This document shows positions 8,878 through 14,998 of a DNA stretch of 64,000 nucleotides, one piece after another. Source of the stretch: Rhizobium mongolense subsp. loessense (GTDB lineage Bacteria; Pseudomonadota; Alphaproteobacteria; Rhizobiales; Rhizobiaceae). The stretch spans positions 1-64,000 of the forward strand of contig NZ_FMTM01000002.1 of assembly GCF_900099775.1 (NCBI RefSeq), written 5' to 3'. Position numbers and translations under genes: made by a program. The number at the start of each line of letters is the position of its first letter. The first letter of the stretch is position 1. Under the pieces are notes generated by a model that saw only the letters and a program-made list of their open reading frames with translations, did no database searches and was not told where the DNA came from.

Positions 8878-9708
8878 TCACCCGCTCGCCGTCAGTTCTT
8901 CTACTCGCTTGAGGTTGAGAACCGCCTTGATCGGCAGGTGGTCGGAGGCGACGCGGGCAAGCGGTGTATCATGCGCCTCGACATTGGTCAGCACACCCTT
9001 GCGGTTCGACATGATGCGATCGAGCGCCAAGATCGGCAGGCGCGCCGGAAAGCTTGCGACGGCCGGGGGCTGGGCCTCAAAAGCGGATTGAAGCGTGTTG
9101 AGGGAGGAACGGTCGCCGAGCCGCCATTCGTTGAGGTCGCCAAGCAGAATGGTCGTCGCTTCGCTTCGATCGGCCATCAGTTCGACCAGCATCTGCGCCT
9201 GGCGTGCCCGCGAGTGGCGCAGAAGCCCGAAATGGGCCGCAATGATGCGGAGCTCTCCGCCATTTTCCAGTTCGAGTTCCGCAACAAGCGCCCCGCGCGG
9301 TTCAAGGCCGGGCAATTTAATCTGGTGCACGTCGCGCACCAGCCCTTTCTTGAAGAGCACGACATTGCCGTGCCAGCCGTGTGCCTTCGACATGCCCGAA
9401 ACCGGAACCGGAACAAGCCCCGTCTCGCGCTCCAGGCGCGTCAGGTCGAGAATCCCGGTTCGCTCCCCGAAGCGCGTATCGGCCTCCTGCAGGGCGATCA
9501 CGTCAGCGCCGATTTCGTGGATAACCCGGCTCGTCCGCTCGGGATCGCAGCGCCTGTCGCCGCCGACGCATTTATGGACGTTGTATGACGCAATCAGCGT
9601 GCCTTCGGCCCGCGGCTTTGCCGCAGCCAGCACGGCCTCCAGCCGTTTTTTCCGGTTGCGGATCGAGGCGAGAATGCTGGCGGGAAGGCTGTCTTTCCTG
9701 GCATGCAT
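8878..9708 (-). CDS. Endonuclease/exonuclease/phosphatase family protein
   Basis: 276 aa from ATG 9708 (a TTG at 9720 is an alternative). The fold is that of DNase I/exonuclease III: IASYNVHKCVGGD (metal-binding Asn), DVIALQEAD (metal-binding Glu), IIAAHFGLL, ILLGDLNEW (catalytic Asp and Asn) and a C-terminal SDHLPI with the catalytic His. All key residues are present. Such proteins next to phospholipase D-type genes are common in rhizobia. The cardiolipin synthase gene lies 91 bp upstream on the same strand. Substrate may be DNA, a phosphoinositide-like lipid or another phosphodiester. Confidence 0.8.
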   Translation of the reverse strand: MHARKDSLPASILASIRNRKKRLEAVLAAAKPRAEGTLIASYNVHKCVGGDRRCDPERTSRVIHEIGADVIALQEADTRFGERTGILDLTRLERETGLVPVPVSGMSKAHGWHGNVVLFKKGLVRDVHQIKLPGLEPRGALVAELELENGGELRIIAAHFGLLRHSRARQAQMLVELMADRSEATTILLGDLNEWRLGDRSSLNTLQSAFEAQPPAVASFPARLPILALDRIMSNRKGVLTNVEAHDTPLARVASDHLPIKAVLNLKRVEELTASG

Positions 9709-9799
9709 CGAAGTCAACACGCGCTCCGTTGATCGAAAACGGCTCCGGTTCGGAGTATAGGCCCAGGAGTAAAACTTGCCATGCTTCTATCCGAGAAAA

Positions 9800-11299
9800 T
9801 CAAAGATAAGGCGAACCAAGCCACAGGATCTTTTCAACAAGCCGGACCGCGAAAGGCCGCGACCGCAGGCTCTCCAATGTCACCGGCGCTGCAGATTTCA
9901 GCATCTCGTCGATATGCTCGTCGATCTCCGCCGCAAACCCCTCGTTCAGCACTTCGAGATCCACCTCGAAATTCAGCCTGAGCGAACGCGGATCAAGATT
10001 GGACGAACCGACATAGGCCCAGACGCCATCGACCGTCAGCAGCTTCGAGTGGCTGAAGCTGCCGGTCGAACGCCAGATGCGGCAGTAATTCTTGAGAATT
10101 TGGTCGAACTGTGCCGTCATCGCCCGGTCGACGAGGACAAGATTGTTGACGGCCGGGACGATGATATCGACCTCGACGCCACGCCGTGCGGCTGTCGTCA
10201 GCGCGCTAATCAGCTCGCGATCGGGCAGGAAATAGGGGGACATGACGCGGATCGATTGCCGCGCAACGGAAAAGGCACCCATCAGCATCTTGTGATTAGT
10301 CTCGACGCTGCGGTCCGGTCCGGAGGCGACGACGCGCATGAGGACCGGATCGCCGGGCTGACGTTCAGGCACTTCGATCCGCCACGCCTCTGCGTTCAAA
10401 ACCTCGCCTGTCGTGAAGCGCCAATCCTCAGCTGCGACATCAAAGAGATCGGCAACGACCGAACCCGTTACGGAGAAATGGGTATCGCGCGCAAAATCAT
10501 CGCCCGTCATTGCCTGGCTGAAGCCCTGGCGTATATTCATGCCGCCCGTCAGTGCCACACGCCCGTCAACGATGATGATTTTCCGGTGCGTGCGCAGATT
10601 TGCATAAGGCAACCGCAGGCCCATGATGACATTGCCGTTGAAGACTGAAACCGTCACCCCGCCGTCGGCGAGATATCCAAGGATACTGGGCACCGAGTAT
10701 CGAGCACCGACGGCATCGATCAGCACGCGCACCTCGACGCCGCGTTGTGCCGCCGCAATCAGTGCATCGGCAATGCGCAGGCCGATCTTGTCGCGATCGA
10801 AAATATAAGTTTCAAGCAGAACGCTCCGCTCAGCCCCGTCGATTGCAGCCTTTATGGCTGCGTAGGCATCATCGCCCGTTTCCAGCATGTCGATCGAATT
10901 ACCGGTCGTCAACGGATAGCGGGCGACGCGATCGCCGAGCGTTTGCAAAGCTGCAAAGCGCCGCCCATAATTGCTGATGATCGTCTCCGGCTCCGCATCG
11001 AAACTTTCAAGCTCATCAAGGTCGGCTGCCGGCAGCAAGGCATCGCGGCGCAGGCTCAGGGATTTGCGGCGGATGCGGTTGATCCCGGCGATCGCGTAAA
11101 GTACCGCGCCGATAATCGGAGACAGGATGATGACGCCGACCCAGCCAATTGCGGCGCGTACCTCTTCCTTCGTCATGGCCGCATGGATTGCCGCGGCGGT
11201 CCCCATGCCAAGGGATATGACGAAAAGGATATGCGGCCAATAGGTCGATATGAGATAAAACATTGCAGGAAGATATAGCTGGAAAACGGCGACGTTCAA
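9800..11299 (-). CDS. cls: Cardiolipin synthase, phospholipase D family
   Basis: Membrane-bound enzyme that makes cardiolipin from two phosphatidylglycerol molecules. Two hydrophobic segments near the N-terminus anchor it, followed by two phospholipase D domains with HRKIIIVDGRVALTGG and HSKLLTVDGVWAYVGS, both complete HxKxxxxD catalytic motifs. Length 499 aa is usual for Cls. The frame begins at a TTG (11299, GAGGAAG upstream); an ATG at 11263 is an alternative start. Followed by the nuclease-family gene. Distinction from other PLD-type phospholipid synthases rests on the N-terminal membrane segments and length. Confidence 0.85.
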   Translation of the reverse strand: MNVAVFQLYLPAMFYLISTYWPHILFVISLGMGTAAAIHAAMTKEEVRAAIGWVGVIILSPIIGAVLYAIAGINRIRRKSLSLRRDALLPAADLDELESFDAEPETIISNYGRRFAALQTLGDRVARYPLTTGNSIDMLETGDDAYAAIKAAIDGAERSVLLETYIFDRDKIGLRIADALIAAAQRGVEVRVLIDAVGARYSVPSILGYLADGGVTVSVFNGNVIMGLRLPYANLRTHRKIIIVDGRVALTGGMNIRQGFSQAMTGDDFARDTHFSVTGSVVADLFDVAAEDWRFTTGEVLNAEAWRIEVPERQPGDPVLMRVVASGPDRSVETNHKMLMGAFSVARQSIRVMSPYFLPDRELISALTTAARRGVEVDIIVPAVNNLVLVDRAMTAQFDQILKNYCRIWRSTGSFSHSKLLTVDGVWAYVGSSNLDPRSLRLNFEVDLEVLNEGFAAEIDEHIDEMLKSAAPVTLESLRSRPFAVRLVEKILWLGSPYL

Positions 11300-11339
11300 T
11301 TCGCCACCGCTTCCTCAAAATGCGAAAATTTCCGCGCTG

Positions 11340-13166
11340 CTATTTTACCAGCCGAGGATCGATCGCAAACACCAAAGAACGGGCTGCAAGCTTGCCATCA
11401 CCCGGCTGAGCCGGGTTGCGGCCTATGCGATTAAAGATTGCCGCACCGTCGAAAGCCGGCACGGCGAGCGGGGTGTCAGCCAGGTTCGCACGAAGCTCAA
11501 GCGTGCTGGTACCGAAGGTCCAGTCGATTGCCAGCGCGCCATCGACGCTTTCCAATGCAGTGCTTGCGACGCGTTCGGGCTTCTTCAACAACGGCACGAC
11601 ATAGCTGTGCCGCAGGCCGATGAGCTCGCGCACATAGGTCTTCCAGCGTATGCCTTCGTCACTGTCGAACCGCTGCCGTTGAAGCTTTGAATGTGCGAAG
11701 GTCGAGACTGCGTTCGGATCCGGCAAATCGTCCGGCGTCTTGCCTTCCTTCAGACCACCGAAACCTTCCGCTTCCGCCGCCCGCCCTTTGCGGACAATCT
11801 CGCCAAGCTCGCCGGCGTAGTCGCTGAAGAAGTGGAACGGCTGCGTCTCGCCATATTCGTCCCCCATGAAGAGGAACGGCACCTGCGGCGAGAGAATCAA
11901 GATCGCGGCGAGCATCTCGACCATGTCGGGATCTGCAAGGCTGACCAAGCGCTCGCCGAAGGCACGGTTGCCAACTTGGTCGTGGTTCTGGAGAAAGTTG
12001 ATGAAGGCCTGCGGCGGGAGATAAACCCGCTCATCCTTTGGCAATTCAGGCGGATTGCCACGGTCTGGAAACACAAAGCCGTGCTGCATCGCGAGCTTCG
12101 TCTTTTCCCAGAGATCGGATGCAAAGGGCCGATAGTGGCCGTCGGTTTCGCCGGTCGCGATGATGTGAGCGACGTGATGGAAGTCATCGTTCCATTCCGC
12201 TGTAAAGGTCTTGACCCTTCCGCCGCCGTCCCGCTCGAGCAGGCTCACGAGATTGCGCTGATCCTCGACGACGAGATGCACCGCGCGATCGGCAAAGGCG
12301 TCGCCAACTTCCTTCGACAGCTGCTCGAGGATGTGCTGCTTCGACGTATCGCAAATCTGCTCCACCGCATCGAGCCGCAGGCCATCGAGCCGGAATTCAC
12401 CGATCCAATAGAGCGCATTTTCGATGAAGTAGCGGCGTACCGGCTCCTGTCCGAAATCGATCGCCGCGCCCCACGGCGTATTGCGATCGAAGCGGAAGAA
12501 CTCGGGTGCATACCCGTGCAGGTAGTTTCCATCCGGGCCGAAATGGTTATAGACAACATCGAGCAGCACCATGAGGCCGTGGCCATGTGCTGCGTCGATG
12601 AATGCCTTGAAGTCGTCCGGCGTTCCGTATGCTGAATGCGGCGCATAGTGCAGGACGCCGTCATAGCCCCATCCGCGCGTGCCTGAAAATTGCGCGACGG
12701 GCATGACTTCGATTGCCGTAAAGCCCATCTCGGCGAGATGGCCGAGTTTTTCGGCGGCCGCGTTGAAGGTGCCCTCCCCTGTGAAGGCGCCTATATGGAT
12801 TTCGCTGATCACCGCCTCTTCCCAGGGCCTTCCCTTCCAGGCGTCATTCGCCCATTGATAGGAAGGCTCCACGATCAGCGACGGACCGTGCACATCGCCG
12901 GCCTGCGCCCGAGAAGCAGGGTCGGGCACGGCACTGCCATCTCCAAGAACGAAGGCATAGGCGTCGCCCACCTTTGCCTCTGCAACCGTCAGCTCAAACC
13001 AGCCGCCGGCGGACCGGTTCATAAGCCTGTCTTTGCCGCAAGAACGGAGTGTCATCACCTTTTGCCCCGGCGCCCAGATGCGAAAGTCGACGCAATTCGC
13101 CCCGATCTTCGGACCCCAGCTCTTTTGGCCTTGCGCGGCAGAGCCTGCTTTCGAAACCTGATGCAT
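11340..13166 (-). CDS. treZ: Malto-oligosyltrehalose trehalohydrolase
   Basis: Cytoplasmic GH13 enzyme that releases trehalose from maltooligosyltrehalose. 608 aa from ATG 13166, which has AGGGG upstream and matches the usual length of TreZ; a longer frame begins upstream without a ribosome site. An N-terminal CBM48-like domain (VDFRIWAPGQKVMTL) precedes the barrel, with the nucleophile Asp in GLRLDAVEQI and the acid/base Glu in VVEDQRN. Its usual partner treY is not in the window. A glgX-type debranching enzyme is 30 kb away. Transcribed away from udgX, with a 127-bp divergent spacer that carries a GGAAC-containing dyad. Confidence 0.92.
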   Translation of the reverse strand: MHQVSKAGSAAQGQKSWGPKIGANCVDFRIWAPGQKVMTLRSCGKDRLMNRSAGGWFELTVAEAKVGDAYAFVLGDGSAVPDPASRAQAGDVHGPSLIVEPSYQWANDAWKGRPWEEAVISEIHIGAFTGEGTFNAAAEKLGHLAEMGFTAIEVMPVAQFSGTRGWGYDGVLHYAPHSAYGTPDDFKAFIDAAHGHGLMVLLDVVYNHFGPDGNYLHGYAPEFFRFDRNTPWGAAIDFGQEPVRRYFIENALYWIGEFRLDGLRLDAVEQICDTSKQHILEQLSKEVGDAFADRAVHLVVEDQRNLVSLLERDGGGRVKTFTAEWNDDFHHVAHIIATGETDGHYRPFASDLWEKTKLAMQHGFVFPDRGNPPELPKDERVYLPPQAFINFLQNHDQVGNRAFGERLVSLADPDMVEMLAAILILSPQVPFLFMGDEYGETQPFHFFSDYAGELGEIVRKGRAAEAEGFGGLKEGKTPDDLPDPNAVSTFAHSKLQRQRFDSDEGIRWKTYVRELIGLRHSYVVPLLKKPERVASTALESVDGALAIDWTFGTSTLELRANLADTPLAVPAFDGAAIFNRIGRNPAQPGDGKLAARSLVFAIDPRLVK

Positions 13167-13226
13167 AAATTGCCCCTGACTGACTTGAGTTTTTAAACTC
13201 CTCTTCAAAGTCATGAAGGGCGCCAC

Positions 13227-13246
13227 TTGTTCCCAGGCTGGAACAA
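13227..13246. promoter_or_regulatory. GGAAC-containing dyad between treZ and udgX
   Basis: Perfect inverted repeat TTGTTCC-N6-GGAACAA in the divergent spacer. The right arm supplies the GGAAC of a possible EcfG-type promoter for udgX (GGAAC 13240-13244, 16 bases, GGTT 13261-13264, ATG 13294). The left arm gives GGAAC pointing to treZ but no good -10 match follows. Confidence 0.35.
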
Positions 13247-13293
13247 ACACCGCGTGGATCGGTTGCAGATGAAAACGAAAGAAGGAAGCCTCC

Positions 13294-13935
13294 ATGACCA
13301 TTGTGCCCAAATTCGGTCCGGCCTTCACACTTGAGAATGCACAGGCCAAGGGCCTAGATCAATTGAAACGGCAGGCCGAACACTGCACGCGTTGCGACCT
13401 TTACAAGAACGCCACCCAGCTCGTCTTCGGCGAAGGCCTGCCCACGGCCGAGATCGTGCTGGTTGGCGAGCAGCCCGGAGACAGGGAGGATCTGGCGGGC
13501 AAGCCTTTTGTCGGCCCCGCTGGACGCTTGCTCGATCAGTGTCTGAAGGAGGCGGGCCTCGACCGCTCCCGCTGCTACGTCACCAATGCCGTCAAGCACT
13601 TCAAATTCGAGTTGCGCGGCAAGCGCCGTATGCATTCCAAGCCAAATGCCGGAGAGATCCAGCGCTGCGCGTGGTGGCTCGGTGGCGAACTCGATCTCCT
13701 CCAGCCGAAACTCGTCGTTGCGCTGGGTGCCACAGCACTTTATTCGCTGCTCGGCACTAAAGTGAAGGTCACCGCCGAGCGGGGCCATGTTCTTCAGCCG
13801 GCAAACCACCCTCCGGTTCTGGTGACCATTCATCCTTCTTACCTTCTGCGCATCCGCGACGAGGAAGATGCCCGCGCAAACCGCGAGCAATTCGTGCAGG
13901 ATCTGGCGAAGGCCGTAGCATTTCAGGTCGGTTGA
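13294..13935 (+). CDS. udgX: UdgX-type uracil-DNA glycosylase superfamily protein
   Basis: 213 aa. UdgX proteins bind uracil in DNA and become covalently attached to the abasic site through a histidine. Seen: four cysteines positioned for a 4Fe-4S cluster (C31 and C34 in CTRCDL, C94, C125), motif A GEQPGDREDLAGKPFVGPAG around 58-77, and the UdgX-specific loop GKRRMHSKPN with His114 in the position of the cross-linking His of the mycobacterial protein. The ordinary family 4 enzymes lack this loop. A second active-site element HPSYLLR is present near the C-terminus. ATG 13294 follows GAAGGAAGCCTCC. Located at the head of a stress/DNA repair region with ku and ligD. Confidence 0.9.
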   Translation: MTIVPKFGPAFTLENAQAKGLDQLKRQAEHCTRCDLYKNATQLVFGEGLPTAEIVLVGEQPGDREDLAGKPFVGPAGRLLDQCLKEAGLDRSRCYVTNAVKHFKFELRGKRRMHSKPNAGEIQRCAWWLGGELDLLQPKLVVALGATALYSLLGTKVKVTAERGHVLQPANHPPVLVTIHPSYLLRIRDEEDARANREQFVQDLAKAVAFQVG

Positions 13936-14010
13936 CCCGTATCTTATGCTGCAGCGCAAATAATATTTTGCATCGTGTCAAAATTCTTCTTGAATATCCC
14001 CGATTCCTCT

Positions 14011-14036
14011 GGAACCATCCGTCCAGTCTAAGCGTT
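14011..14036 (+). promoter_or_regulatory. Candidate EcfG (RpoE2-type) general stress promoter
   Basis: GGAAC at 14011-14015, 17 bases, then CGTT at 14033-14036; the ATG of the DUF2934 gene follows 33 bp later. This is the complete consensus for the alphaproteobacterial general stress sigma factor. By chance about one such exact match would be expected in a window of this size, so position and gene content carry weight. Confidence 0.55.
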
Positions 14037-14068
14037 TGACTGCGGGATGATGTGACTGGAGATCAGCG

Positions 14069-14350
14069 ATGACAGAAACTCGGGAAGAGTGGATCAAAAA
14101 ACGTGCATACGCCCTCTGGGAAGAAGAGGGACATCCTACCGGACGAGATTCCATACATTGGGAGCAGGCAAAGAAAGAGCGTGAAAAGCTCGAAAGTTCT
14201 GCTGCCTCGAAGGACGGCAAGGAAGTCAAGACCCGGGGCAAACGCACCGCACCCCCCGGAACGAAAAGCACCGCACCCCCCGCAACGAAAAGCAACGGCG
14301 CTGCAAAGCCGGCTGCTCCCAAGCGTGCCGTCAGCCGCAAGTCTGTCTGA
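14069..14350 (+). CDS. DUF2934 domain protein
   Basis: 93 aa, highly charged. Residues 6-38 (EEWIKKRAYALWEEEGHPTG...HWEQAK) match the short DUF2934 helix-rich domain common in rhizobial small proteins. The remainder is a basic, Ala/Pro/Lys-rich tail with a nearly exact tandem repeat (RTAPPGTKS TAPPATKS), reminiscent of low-complexity DNA- or nucleic-acid-binding tails. Good ribosome site (GGAGATCAGCG ATG). A candidate general stress promoter lies upstream. Molecular function is unknown. Confidence 0.8.
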   Translation: MTETREEWIKKRAYALWEEEGHPTGRDSIHWEQAKKEREKLESSAASKDGKEVKTRGKRTAPPGTKSTAPPATKSNGAAKPAAPKRAVSRKSV

Positions 14351-14431
14351 ACGCATTCGATATTTAAGTTACAAGATGCGGACGCTGCGCCAGCTGCGCC
14401 CGCAGCTGTTGTCATATGATTGAATTACTTG

Positions 14432-14491
14432 CGCTTTAGGGTGTTTGCAACGCGTGGAACGTTCTGAGTGGGGCCGAATGACCCTAAAGCG
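14432..14491. repeat. Inverted repeat with 11-bp perfect arms
   Basis: CGCTTTAGGGT at 14432-14442 and its exact complement ACCCTAAAGCG at 14481-14491, separated by 38 bases, between the DUF2934 gene and the microprotein pair. It may be a small dispersed rhizobial intergenic palindrome, an RNA hairpin or a protein-binding site. No T-run follows immediately. Confidence 0.6.
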
Positions 14492-14580
14492 GTGTCCGCT
14501 TCAAAAAAGGCTGCAGGACGGCCAGCGATGGCGGAACCAATTTTTTCGTCGGCTGTTACTGGCGAAATGGGAGGCTTGCC

Positions 14581-14658
14581 ATGAATAGGGGATACTTCGA
14601 CACCATTCTCGTTTCGCTTATCGTGGCGGGTTGCTACATTTTGATCGCGCCGTTGTGA
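14581..14658 (+). CDS. 25-residue membrane microprotein
   Basis: Open frame encoding MNRGYFDTILVSLIVAGC followed by YILIAPL: a single hydrophobic helix covering nearly the whole product. It is too short for ordinary gene calling, but the ATG is preceded by GGGAGG with 7-base spacing, which is strong evidence for translation. A GGAAC-N16-TGTT sequence at 14533-14557 could be its promoter. It ends 8 bp before a second small membrane protein, so the two probably form one operon. No family recognised; size and topology resemble KdpF-like or stress-induced single-helix peptides. Confidence 0.6.
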   Translation: MNRGYFDTILVSLIVAGCYILIAPL

Positions 14659-14666
14659 GGGCGGAG

Positions 14667-14837
14667 ATGCTGATCTTATCGCTCGCCGCGTTTCTCTACC
14701 TCGTCCTTGCGCTCGGTCTCGTCGTCGCAATCGACAACCTGGTCGGCCTTGTCTTCCGCGAAACCCGTTCGCAGTCCGGCCGCCTGTTTAATTTCGGCAA
14801 GGCATTGTCCGGTTTCCAACGGCTTTCTCGCAAATAG
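14667..14837 (+). CDS. 56-residue single-helix membrane protein
   Basis: Starts at ATG 14667 with GAGG about 7 bases upstream. Residues 1-28 (MLILSLAAFLYLVLALGLVV) form one hydrophobic helix, followed by a basic, amphipathic C-terminal tail (FRETRSQSGRLFNFGKALSG). It lies 8 bp behind the 25-residue microprotein and 161 bp before the hybrid histidine kinase on the same strand. I recognise no family; a partner of a membrane complex is a reasonable guess but only that. Confidence 0.55.
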   Translation: MLILSLAAFLYLVLALGLVVAIDNLVGLVFRETRSQSGRLFNFGKALSGFQRLSRK

Positions 14838-14998
14838 CACAGGCGAAAGCCCGGATCAGTAGCTTGCTCTTTCAACGTTAACGTTATTTCCAAAATCCTC
14901 TTTCCGAACGCCCCAAGGCCCCTATTTTGCGTTTGGCAGATGGCCTGAATTCCCAAGCGAATTCGCCTCGTTGCGGTCCGATCATGAAGGCGGTTTGA

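Noticed and set aside
14425..14730. 101-codon minus-strand frame over the microprotein pair
   Set aside because: Arg-rich composition, no ribosome site, and two plus-strand starts with strong ribosome sites lie in the same place.
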